NCBI GenBank assembly: GCA_015179025.1
Contig: WHUX01000023.1
Span: 62,001-126,000 of the forward strand
DNA length: 64,000 nt
Source: Terfezia claveryi
Lineage: Eukaryota > Ascomycota > Pezizomycetes > Pezizales > Pezizaceae
Direction: 5' to 3'
Made by a program: the position numbers and the translations under genes. Below, piece by piece: positions 32,720-43,872 of this stretch; position 1 is the stretch's first letter, and each line of letters opens with the position of its first letter. A model generated the notes under the pieces. The model was not told the DNA's origin. It did not search any database and worked only from the letters and a program-made list of their open reading frames with translations.

Positions 32720-35700
32720 TTACAGCCCCCCCATAACCAATTCGGGCCACTCCAACTCCGGATGATACTCCGGCGCCTCCCTAATCCTCCTAGCCTCCAC
32801 CACCACAGGATCATTCTCAAAATCATACAGCGCCGCTCGAATGGCAGATGTTTTCTCATCATGTTCTTCCATCTCCCACCGTTCAAGCTCTTCCCGCTCT
32901 CGTGACGCGCGGCGTTTCGGTGGGCTTGCTGATTGGTAGTCGTCGAGCTGGTGGTTTGAGTGGGAATTTGAGGTGCGGGTCCGTTTTCGAGGTGCTTGAG
33001 GTTGTTGGGAATGGAAATTGGAAGAGGTGGAATTTATGACGGTTTGTTTGAAAGCAGCTGCTGAGGTGGAGGAGCGGGGGAGGAGCGGGAGTGGGTATCC
33101 GCGATGGGGGGAGTCGAATGTGGAGGAGAAGATGGTGCTTTCATGGTGGTTTGAAAGGGGGATTGGGGTGGGTGTTGATGTTAATGAGGCAGTGGTGGTT
33201 GTGGTGATTGGTGCAGGGGAGAAGTAAATTCCGTGGGATTTGAGTTTGAAGTATTCAGAGCCCGCAGTCGGTGTTTGTTTTGTTAGTATGATACCGTTTG
33301 CTGCGGGTGAATTTCGGGTAGTGGAGATGGTGCCATTGAGGCGAGGGGGTGAGATGGATGTTCGCTTTTTGGCTTTTAATACTCCGTTCGCGAAGATATT
33401 GGCATTATGTGAAGCTCCCACAGGCGACGATATTGATATCTTTCGTTTCGCTGACCTCCGGTATTGCCCGTTTTGCAGGCCCTCCTCCCTATCCTTTGCC
33501 ACCTCCTCATATGGTACCAACTCCATCACACTCTCCACATTTGGTATGGTCTTCTTGCTCTCTTTTTTCCCTAATCCCTCCCCACCCAAAACGCCCGCAG
33601 CCGACTTCGCAAACCTCTTCACCGCCGAAATCATATTCAAATCATGCAATGTCTCCAACAAAACAATCTCTTTTGTAATCACCCTCTCCTTTGGCAATGC
33701 ATTTAGCCCCAAAGCTCTCCTTATCGCCTTCAACCTATTCTTCCTACCCCCCCCTTCTGTCCTATCCACCTCTTCCCCATACGGATCCGCATCCCTCTTA
33801 TCCAACGGACTCCGATAACATATTACCATTATCGCAATCTTCTCATACCTACAACTTCTCAGCGCGTGCTCCATCACTGTATGTAAATCCCTTTTGTCCG
33901 CCTCAAGCCTCTCCTCATTGCTCATGCTCCAGTCTGCTCTACAGCCAAATATCAATGCACCAACGTCCGTAGGTGGTTCTGGCTCCCTAAGGACCCTTTC
34001 CACCACAAATGTGTTCTCGTTCGCTAACTTCTTTTTTCTTGGCGAAACCCCAATGCCCACCCCAGATGAAATACCGAATTTCCTTAACCACCAATACTCG
34101 GCTTTCGGCTCGGCATTAACACAAATCAGGGAGAAGGTGGTCCTAACAATCCCCCGGCTCGTTAAAGCCTTCTGTATCGGATTGGCGAAGATATCATCCA
34201 GAGGGAGCTCGTGAAAGTTGAAGTCCCTAAACAGGTCACTCTGTCGAACTAGGTTATCACCCGGGCGAATCTTAATCTTCACTGGGACCCACTGCTCTTC
34301 TATCGTTCCTAGGCCTTTCTCTCGTTCAGCCAGTAGCCGCCGTTTCTCGGCTCGCTGGACAGCCATTCTGGCTTTGCGGGCTTTGGCGGCGGTGTGTTTC
34401 CGCCAGAAAATAAAGGCGGCGTAGGAGATGTTGCCGCGGTGGAAAGCGGCGGCAAGGATATTGCAACACTCTTCTAATCCCGGCTGAGTGTCGAGTGCGT
34501 CTAGAAGATCGGCTCTAAGCTCATCCAAGACTTTTTTCCGAGCCATGGGGTTCGCTGCCTGGACTACATCGCGCATGCGTGCGTTGACTGTTAATTGTCA
34601 CAGATTAGCTATTTCCTCCAAAAAAGATAATTATATATAAGCAGCGAGTTACCAACCGTATAACGAGAACTGTTTAAGGAGGACAGCCGGGTCTTGATGC
34701 GGTGAAGATAGCTCTGGAGATAACTCGCTTTCAGGCTTTAGTTCTGGGGCTGGGGTGATATTTGATGCGAGGCTGGGGTCGCTGCTCCTTCCCCCAGCAT
34801 CTGCCGCTTTCTCGTGGTCCAAGGAAATCCTATTTTCCAATGCTGGAGATAGAGACTGCTGGGGTATGTTGAAATTCTGAAGGAAAACCGACGAAGCACC
34901 CTTCGGTGGCCCAAAGGCACTAACATTCGGAGACGAAGGCTCCTCTGCTGGTTTGGAGAAGCTAAATAACGGAGTTGCTGTTGGCGGCTGCTGCGGTGGC
35001 AGATAAGGTACCGACGTTTGTTGCTGTTGAAGATCTTGTTGGGTGACGTTCTGGGCGAAATTATGATTCAGCAAGCTCTGCCTCAATTCTGAATGCTTCT
35101 TATCTTTCTTCCTCTGCTGAGCCGCCGCTTCCTTCTCCGCCAACATCCTTTTTGTTTCATCGAGCTGTGCATCAACTTGGGCCTTCATTTGCGCTACCTC
35201 TCCTTGCCGCCTTACAATATCGGCTTGTCTCAAAGCATACTCGTCATCCTCATCACCCTCCCCACCAGCATACTCCTCATAACAACCTTCCTCCCCACCT
35301 TCTCCCTGGTAATACCCTTCCTGGTCCCATCCACTCTCCTGCTGCCATGCTGCACCTGACTGATCCCCTGAATCATAGTACCCGAGTCCCTGGTTTGGTG
35401 TATCTGATTGCTGTTTGAAAGGCGCAAATGCGAGAGTAGGCGATGGGACGTTGTTAACCAGGTGAGAATCTGCGGACGGTTTATGTGGTGCCGTAAATTC
35501 TGAAACCGAGGCTGAGCTTTGACCAAACTTTGCACTGAAGCCAATGCCTAGAGAAGCCGCAGGGGCATTAGTGACACCAGAGAACGCCGGTGCAGTTTGC
35601 GAGAATGGACCAGTAGCAGGCTTCGCAAACGCAGATGCCACTTGTTGGAATGCAGGTGCCGTGATTTTGAACGCAGGAGCCGCTGGATTGAATACGGATG

Positions 35701-38700
35701 TGTTATTGGAGGCTTGCGGGAAGGCAGGAACTGGTGGTTTCGAAAAGGAAGACATGGCCTGCTGGAAGGCGGAAGGCCGTTGTTGCGGTTCCCCAGCAAA
35801 CGCTGGCGTTTTTCGCTGGAACGCGTTGGGTGCGAAAGGTGGTTTGTTCTGACCAGCGAGCGCATCCTGCGGCAGAAACACTGCTGGCTGCTCCTGCCGG
35901 AACACATTCCCTTTGTCCTGCTGTTGTAACGGTATACTACCTTGCTGAAAGCTCTGGGGTGCCTGCTGATATGCCGTCTTGGAATTTGTATACGCCTGTG
36001 AGTCTTCCCAGGGTTGCCAATGTAAACCACTTGGTTCCTCCACGTCTGGTACCCAAGACTGAATCTTTCTGGGCCCCAAATCTGCCTGTGCACTTAAATC
36101 CTCTTCGAATGGGCCAGCCCTGGCTTTCCCTTTTGTGATTGGCCCTATTACCCCATTGATGATGTCGGGTATCTTTCTTCCCTCCCTCTTTACTTCCACG
36201 ATCCTCTGATTACATGTTGGCCGAAGTTGTGGTCGACTGTCTGCGAATTCGACGAATCATCGTTAGCCGGAGATTGTGAGGGGGAGAGGCCCAAATTATA
36301 TGCTCGTGGTGAATCACGGTCGGCCATACCATCAAAGTTCCTATTCGGCACAATATATTCCTCCCCTTGCCCATCTAGTGCAGTCTCGATCCCAAAATGC
36401 TCCAGATACCGATCCAGATCACTCTTGTGATCGAAGGCCAACTGTCTCTCCACGTCCGCCAACGTCACCGAGGTCGCGTCTTTGTTGTATGCCTGGCGCA
36501 TCTTCCTGAAGTGCTCTTTTCGAACATGGTAAAAGTGTGCCTCGGCAATACAACCCATCAAGTACGTTGTTTCACGTCTCCGGAGGAGATTAAAAAACCT
36601 GGGGGCATTCTTAAATGCTGCCTGGTGAAGTCGCAGGGCTTGTTGTACTTCGGGCTCGGTATCTGCGAAACCCCATTTCTGTGCGGCTCGCTGGCATTCT
36701 GTATCGTGAATATATACTAAGATTTGATAGGCTCTGAGCTCGGGCTCGTTCGGGCACGGAATGCCGTCTTTTTTCGCATCATCGTAAAGCTCGTTCAATG
36801 TAGTCATGCACTTTTGGAGTTGTTCCATCTCCTGTTGTAATACAAATCGGTCGTCTTGTGCCAACTGATGTATACATAATATGTGATATCGCGCTATCCG
36901 TTCATGGCAGTCGATTGTTTCTAGTCCACGGTAGTTTTGAAGGGTGAAATCCTGCCGTATTCCTCTTGTTCGGTCTCTTACAAAACCATGGGTGCTCATA
37001 AGATCCGAGTTTCCACCGACAATATCCCTCACAAGGTAATCCAAGGTCCACTATATCACAAAAAATGAGTTTGTTCATCTCCTCCGCAAGTAAAATCCAT
37101 TCATAGAGCATACATACCACTAAAACCTTCGGCGGCCTAACATCAGAGGGCAAGGCAGACTCATTACCAGCGGCCGGTCTATGGAATGCTTTTACTGCTT
37201 TCCTCGGGTCTATTAAACCATTTGCTGGATCCTAAGGAAATATACACATGGATTAGTAAGGAGGACTATCAGGGCCTTACACATTAAGAAATGTGGAACC
37301 ACACAATCTCCAACTTATCCACACTTTTCTGGAACTGCCTTTCCTCTCGCTCAAACATTGGACACATATCCATACACGTCCCCACAAAGGTCAAGGCTTC
37401 CGATAAGGGCTTTCGATTGTTCGGGTCGTCAATTATACCACGCCGTATTAAGTCGGCTCGCTCTCGTTCACGAGCAGCTTTCAGCTATGGATCCCACCGC
37501 GATCAAGAAGCCCTTGGTTAGCCTTGCTCTGAACACCCGGATCACGAACAGGGAAAGTATACCTTGGTCATCTTTTGATGCCCGGTGGTTCCTTCCGAGA
37601 ATCTTACTGCACGGTCGTCCCTACTGACAAACCGGCTTCCATTTTCCCGCTCCGACTCCATTCCAGAATCCATATCGTCATCATTCCCATCTGTAATGAA
37701 TAACGACCCTGGACCGTTCCCCCCCCTACTTTCATGACTGCTCCCGTACCCATTAGTTTCTGCGCCGCTGCCTATGCCACTCCCGCCTGCACTCCCGCCT
37801 CTCCCTCTACCACCTCTGCCTCCCCTTGCTGGACCCCTTGCTAAACCGCCATCTGCCCCTCCTCGCCCTCGCCCTCTTCCCCTCCCACCCCCGTTATCAC
37901 CGCCTTCTCTTCCCCTGTTACTCCCTCCTTCTGCACCCCCCTTCCCCTCCCAGATCCGCCCTCTGAACCCCCCCTTCCTCTCCCAGATCCGCCTTCTCCA
38001 TTCCCCCCACGTCCTCTTCTTCCCCCACCAAACGCATTCACAACCCCATCCGCCATATTCGTTAAATCGACTACTGGAACTAAAGTAATTTCGTTATTAT
38101 TATCTCCACCGTCTACCCAATTCTCATTCTGGACCCACTGCCCCCCTTCGAATTGTCGTATTGCAGAAACCTGCACAGACGGTCTACCAGTACACCAAAC
38201 ACCGAACCCGTTCTGTAACTGTGTCCTCTCCTCCTCAGTGTATGCTCCTAGAGCACTTCGTGGTCTTGCTATTAGAGGGCCCTTGATAGTCTCAATATTG
38301 GCGTTTGCGTTACCAGGAATAGGAATACGACGACGCTGATATTGTTGGGATTGTGGGTTGCGTGAAGCTGGCTGCTGGAGGTGGGGTCCTAAGCCTGCTG
38401 GGCGTGAAAATTCTTGTTGACTGTGAGAGGATAGATGAGAGTTTTGTGCTTCTGCTAGTTGCACCTGTGCTGCTGCCCTACCACGGCCTAGAAATTGTCC
38501 TAGATTTCGCTCCAATTCCGACGTTGATGGCGTCGACCCTCGTCCTCGTACTGGTGGTGCTGAGATTTGCCCTAGCACTTGTCCTAGTTCCGCTATCGGT
38601 GACGAAGAGCCTTGCCCTCGCCCTCTCCCACGTGGAGCTGTAATGGTTTCACTGCCTCTCCCTCTTGATGTTCCCTGCCCTCGTTCTATCCCGGAGCCTC

Positions 38701-39067
38701 TTGCTCTCCCCAAACCTCTTCCTTGCTGTGGTTGGAACTGCCCTAGCTGCTGCTGCTGTACCTGACCGTCAATCACAGCCCCCTCCCCCCCACTATGGGA
38801 TCCCTCGCTTCCTAAAGTTGAACTGCCTCTCACGATTCTACCGCTGAAACCTCCCCGACCTTGACCACGACTCTTCCCCTTGATATCAGTATTTCTTGCT
38901 CTGAAACTCCCACGGCCGCAAGATCGCTCAGCCGCCTGCCTTTGTGTCGCTGATGGCACAAATCGCGCGGTTGTCGTAGTCGTGCGACGGTTCCCAGCTC
39001 CACGATTCTCGCCGTTACCGGGGGTTGAAGCATTCACGTTGATAGTGCTAGAAGTCGCGGTTAGCAT
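32720..39067 (-). CDS. SAC3: SAC3/GANP family mRNA export factor (TREX-2 scaffold)
   Basis: Minus-strand exons: 39067-37563, 37484-37305, 37231-37118, 37050-34657 and 34587-32720; about 2,020 residues. Sac3 is the scaffold of TREX-2, which tethers active genes to nuclear pores and recruits Mex67. Order seen: Arg/Gly-rich N-terminus (about 1-490), the Sac3 signature VGTCMDMCPMFEREER, AVKAFHRPAAGNE and WTLDYLVRDIVGG leading into the PCI-like domain, a long Gln/Phe-rich region with APAF/AFQQ repeats (34.7-36.1 kb), then a helical region (LLDALDTQPGLEECCNIL.. FIFWRKHTA) that fits the Cdc31/Sus1-binding part. Two one-base breaks need correction: a missing G at 37936-37941, and a missing base near 36190-36215. 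ATG 39067 is chosen because upstream in-frame codons lack ATG. The gene may be intact with assembly errors, or damaged. Confidence 0.85.
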
Positions 39068-40210
39068 AGCTGCTGTGGTTATTACTAAGCCTAGAGTTGT
39101 TATGTCTGCCAAGACTATCCAACAACTGCAGCGATATCTACAGATGGGAAGAGAGATGAAGAAATTGAGAAAGATAGGGTAACATATAAGACAAGTAAAC
39201 AGTGTTTATTCTTGAATATAGATCCGATTATGTGCTACCTCGATACTAGGTGCCTCCCTTTGTTTGATCTGGCGCCGGCCACCGCCACGCAAAATTCACT
39301 AGTAACTTGAAGTGCAACTTGAATATGAAGTTAAATATATAGGGGATAAGTAAGTTGTGTGGGCTGGAAATTCGGACCTTGCTGTACCGGTACTTGATAA
39401 GGGGTATGAAGATACCAGTAATACTTTTTTAGTGTACATCTCAGGCATGCCATATAGGCCCTGTTACCCTCAGATTGCATCTACCGATATCAGGGTAGAT
39501 AATCTGCTCATGCATTCACTCCCATTTAGTATAATAACAACTAATTGGACAAGGTGGTTTGGATATTTAATTGAAGATCTTCGATACGTAATGAACGGGC
39601 ATACACTAGTAGAGGTCAATATCGTACAGGAATCACGTTCGGGGAGCAAGTGACCCCAGCTGAAACTCGTTTCATTTTCATCACAAACCAGCCTCATACT
39701 CATATCCGTTCATGCAGCACATGTCCCTCCCTAAGAGCACCCGTCTAGAGATGTTCCACCTGGCCGAGCATTTCCCCCTTTTCCCTCCCAAGGCATGAAA
39801 CTATACACATATCAACACACAAGTTCTGAAAGAATGAAATCTGCTGAGAAAGACAACGTAACAGACCAGTAAAATTTTCTTTCAAGATGAAGGTGGGAAA
39901 AGTATCGCCGATTAGAAAAGAAACTATGATACAGAACACGGTAAAGTGGACAGTAGTCTTTAAAAACCCAAACACTCACCCTGACCCTATGTCAAGAATA
40001 ACTAGGAGCACACGGATATCCGTCTTCCCTCCTTCCGAGCAGAAGTTGTTACCCGTGCTAAAAAAAAAAAAAACCGATAGCTATTGCATTCCTAGAGCCC
40101 TTTAAACATAGCAAGTTTAAGCAATGAAACAGTAAGAAGTATGTAACCCAAACCCCAAGATATAAAGCAGAAAGGATTGTAAAAGAAAAAAAATATCAAA
40201 AAGAGAAGCC
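39068..40210. other. Intergenic, SAC3 promoter and BRE1 3' side
   Basis: Both neighbours read leftward, so this holds the SAC3 promoter and BRE1 3' end. Only short frames without family features were seen. An A13 run lies at 40059-40071. Confidence 0.6.
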
Positions 40211-42837
40211 CTAAATCCCTAGGTAGACAGGAATGACATCAGTGGCAGCAAATGCTCGTGCACAATTCGGACATTTTCTTGAGCGTGAAGTAATTCTTTC
40301 CTCGGCACATTGCTTGCAGAACACGTGACCACAGGAACGGATTGCGGTGTCTTTCCACCTAGATTTGCAAACAGAACAGAGAGCGATTGACTGCAATAAG
40401 AATTAGTCAGAGTCCCACTTCTTATCCCGGACAAGGGGAGACATACCCTCAAAGCCTCTAACTGGTTGTTCTCCGTACCCTTTGTTCTTTCTGCCTCCAA
40501 GGTACGGGTGATCTCATCCACTCTAACTTGTAATTTCTCGAGCTCAATTTCTGCTTCCCTCCTTGAGCTTGATTCCCGCGCCAGAGATGCATCCCGCGCC
40601 TTCAAGGCGGTGGTCATTTCAGCTACTTGCCGTTTGTATGACTCGGTAGTATTGGCATGTTCTGTCGCTTTGATCTCGTTCTCCCGGCCTTTAATGATTA
40701 GGTTGTTCTGGACGAACTTCATTTCTGCCAGTTGCTTCTCAAGGTTTGACTATTTTGGTGGATTAGACTAATTTCCTAAACGATCGCTGGAACTGACAGA
40801 CAACATACCACGAGGTGGGTAACGGATTTCTCGGCATCCTTGAGTTGGGCAATGATTTCTGAGCTTTTGGAGTTCTGGTTCTTCAATACACGGTTCTCCT
40901 GTTGCAAGTTCTCCTTTGCCTTCATTGCAGCGAAAAACTTCTGTTCGGCCTTTCCCTTTTCTGCTATTAACCGTGCCATAGAAGCTTCCCTCTCCTCCAC
41001 TTCCTTAGCCTTCTTAGCCATAACCTCCTTAGCCCTCTTGAAAGCGGATTCCAAAAGTGGTAGTTCATCGGTAAGTGCTTTGTATGCCTTCTCGAGCTGA
41101 GTGAACTTATCCAAAAGTTCTTCGTAACTTAGTTTGGATGCTTCCGAGTCGTACAATCTGGATCCTTGATTCCGGTCAAGCTCTACTCGCAGTCTTTCCA
41201 CCTCATGTTCTAAGGCTGCTACTCTTGACGTAAGAATATCTGTAATCTCATTGGCCTCTCTTGATACCCCCGACTTATGTTCATCCCTTGCTCTCCGTGA
41301 ATTTTGGTCTTGAATTAGCTCATCTCGGTTCGCTCTCACTCTGGCCAAATCTTGTTCCACCCTTGATAGCTGATTCTGTAATTCTATAACCGCATTTTGA
41401 TTTTCGCTCAAAATTTGCTCCTTAAACTCTGTCCTTTCTGCTTCTAGCTTTTCGGCAGCCTTCCGGTAGTTGGCGTTCTCAGCTTCAATGTGATTAAACC
41501 TGGTAATGATATCCTCCAATTTAAGCTTAAGATTTTTGTACACATCGCATGATGCCACATCTTCTTCCGTCAATTTTCCAAACTTGATGGTAAATGTCGT
41601 CACCTGTTCAGAGAGTCGAGTGTTGTCTGCCTGGAGTTGCTGGATCTCTTCTTTCTGTTTGCTAGCAATAGCCTGTGCTTCCTTCCGAGCCTGGTCTGCA
41701 TCCGCAAAGTGACCATCGGACATTCTTGCTTCGATCTCCCTATCCTTTGCAGACATATCAGTAGTACCGCATTCTTGCCTGGCATCCGAGTAAGTCGTAG
41801 AGTTGTTCATAGCTTGACGTTCTATTTTTGCTAGCGATTGACTTTTCAATCTGTCCATCCTTTTCTCTGCAGTCATGTACTTGATTGTCGCCGTGGTAAG
41901 TTGTGATGTCACCTCTTCTTTTTCTTTCTCAAGCCGTTCAATGTTCGCCAAATATGTCTTTTCCAAAGCAAGTAATTCTCCAATCCGTGCCCTAAATTCA
42001 CCCATCTTGTCCGAGGTTGACCCGTTCACTGTTGCTTTCAAGGTCTTGAATAAAGAGGTGAGATTGGAGATGATATGATTGCGCTTGCTAGCAAGATGTT
42101 CAGAAAAGCTTGCGACATTATCGAAAAGTAAAGAAGAGGGGAATTTGTCCAATACTGTTGTTGCGACCAAGTAACACCAGTCAGAATTTCAAATAGGAAA
42201 ACTGGGGTCTTTGCTGAGAGCAATGAGCCTTACCTCCATTCTGATAAACCTTTCCACCTTCCTCTGATGCACCTGCTAGGAGCCGAATTTCATCGAGCAA
42301 CTTGAAGAAATGACACATCCCTCAGTCAATGCCTACGTTACATAGTCTATTAACAACAGAATTGACCGTACCTGATCCCACCAAGCTTCCATAACCCGTA
42401 TGTGGTCATCGTGATACGTTGCCTTTTTGTCCAGTTGTTCAACCCTATTTTCCAGCATATTTCGCTCTCTTTTATATTCAAGCATCTGCCGGAAGATAGC
42501 CTCTTTTTGAAAATGCTGCAGGGGGGTGGATTGTCAGCTGGCCCGCTTGCAAAATTCGAATGTCACGATTCCTTCCGGTTGCATATATGATGGCTGAGGA
42601 CAAACTTTTTCGGGCGGGATGAGTATGGATGTTGGTTAGGGAAAGGGGAGACAGGTCGTTTGACAAATTAGATAGAAGGTCAAGAAGAGCGGGCAATGAA
42701 CTTACAATGACATCTTCCTGGCTCTGAGGCACTTGGTGATTTGTTGATGACGAGGCGGGTGTCACGGCTTGTCGCTTGAGAGGTGGTGAGGGATCATCGG
42801 AGGAATCGTGGGGGATAGCTCGTTTCCTGTCCTCCAT
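40211..42837 (-). CDS. BRE1: BRE1-type E3 ubiquitin ligase for histone H2B
   Basis: Six exons on the minus strand (42837-42706, 42515-42372, 42300-42234, 42154-40809, 40749-40447, 40390-40211) encode 723 residues, the normal size for fungal Bre1. The N-terminus has MEDRKR..PPLKRQ followed by FQKEAIFRQMLEYKRERN and YHDDHIRVMEAWWDQLLDEI, the conserved Rad6-binding-region pattern. The middle 500 residues are coiled coil. The C-terminus is a C3HC4 RING: CSVC..C.H.FC..C..CPNC. With Rad6, Bre1 mono-ubiquitinates H2B on chromatin, upstream of H3K4/K79 methylation. An in-frame ATG at 42891 would add 18 residues; 42837 fits the family start better. It faces BDP1 across a shared 1-kb promoter region. 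Confidence 0.95.
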
Positions 42838-43040
42838 AGCAGAGATGACGGAGACGGACACTCTGTCGGCAACGAGGGTGGAAGATCTCATTCAGAGAGG
42901 GTTCGCGAGATGTGTACAAAAGGCGAACAGAAGAGCGGAGCCGTAGAGCGTAGAGGGGTGGTGAAAGGGAGCAGAGGGGTGAGGAAGGAGAGAGAGGTGG
43001 AAGATTGTGGGGAATGGATAAGGGAAGGAAGAGGGGGGCG

Positions 43041-43086
43041 GTTTGTGTACGTTTGTGTACGTTTGTGTATGTTTGTGGTCGTTTGT
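43041..43086 (+). repeat. 10-bp tandem repeat GTTTGTGTAC
   Basis: About four and a half units with late units diverging (GTTTGTGTAT, GTTTGTGGTC), inside the BRE1-BDP1 promoter region. Confidence 0.9.
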
Positions 43087-43343
43087 TGCAAGCAATTCAA
43101 AGGCTGGTATATTTGTTATGCCAGGCACGGCCAGCTGCAAGACCTTGGTTGACTGGCTACCGGGTAACGGTCGTGTGTCCGAGATAGAGAGTGCCCTCAG
43201 GGCGTGCACAGTGCAACGGGAGAGGGGTGCGTACGGAGGCAGGAAGTGAATAAGAACAGTGAGGAGGGGAGGGGGAAGGAGATGAAGGGGCAGGAGCGTG
43301 TCGAGTGAGTTTGCTTCGGGTGGTCGTGTGTTGAGCGAGGAAA

Positions 43344-43403
43344 GTGAGAGAGTGAGTGAGTGAGTGAGTGAGTGAGTGAGTGAGGTGAGTGAGCGAGTGA
43401 GCG
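43344..43403 (+). repeat. (GAGT)n microsatellite
   Basis: Tetranucleotide GAGT/TGAG repeated about fourteen times with slips near the right end. Confidence 0.9.
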
Positions 43404-43490
43404 AGACGCCGATGAAAGAGAATTAGGCTGACACAGTTGCACGGCAAGCTAAGACAGATTAGAGCTTAGGTTATTCGTATTCTCCCTTCT

Positions 43491-43493
43491 GAT

Positions 43494-43534
<41 letters not shown>

Positions 43535-43561
43535 TGCTGCTTCTGCTTCTTCTTCCTCCTC
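43491..43561 (+). repeat. CTT-rich polypyrimidine tract
   Basis: Mostly CTT triplets with CCT and GCT variants. It lies about 310 bases before the BDP1 start codon. Confidence 0.9.
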
Positions 43562-43872
43562 GTACCAAGGGAGTCAGAAAGGTTTGGGCAGCCCACAGCC
43601 GGCGCAGTTGACAGTCCTCACGTTCTTTCCTCCCGGCAGCCGACCTCAGTGAAGCAGCAGCGTGTGCGGCAAGAGGGAACTCTCGGCGATCGTCGCAAAA
43701 GAAGGTGACAGCGCGTTGAGTAAGCTGCTGCCTTGTCCGCTGAAGTCTTGGCGAGTCGTGCTAGCCCACCCAAAACACCACCCCCCTCCCCACCCAACAT
43801 AACCCCCCAACACAACACCCTTTACCCCTCCCCCACTTCCAGGTGTACTCGCCTCCAGCCTCATCTCCAACC

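Larger units (their letters stand above)
42838..43872. promoter_or_regulatory. Divergent promoter region between BRE1 and BDP1
   Basis: About 1.03 kb between two divergent start codons. It holds three tandem-repeat tracts: GTTTGTGTAC units (43041-43086), GAGT units (43344-43403) and CTT/CTTCTTCCT units (43491-43561). The last is a pyrimidine tract on the BDP1 sense strand, common in fungal promoters and leaders. No specific operator was identified. Confidence 0.6.

Noticed and set aside
36190..36300. Intron explaining the second SAC3 frame change
   Set aside because: The only nearby donors (GTCGAC, GTAATC) have no acceptor at a workable distance without removing the conserved IVEVKREGRK block.
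37841..37941. Separate stop for an independent Gly/Arg-rich gene ending at 37841
   Set aside because: The Glu-rich tail in that frame replaces a clean RGG frame that continues into the Sac3 domain; a one-base lo­ss in the G-run explains it better.
43344..43403. CRISPR-like array
   Set aside because: Units are 4 bp with no spacers, and the genome is eukaryotic; it is a microsatellite.
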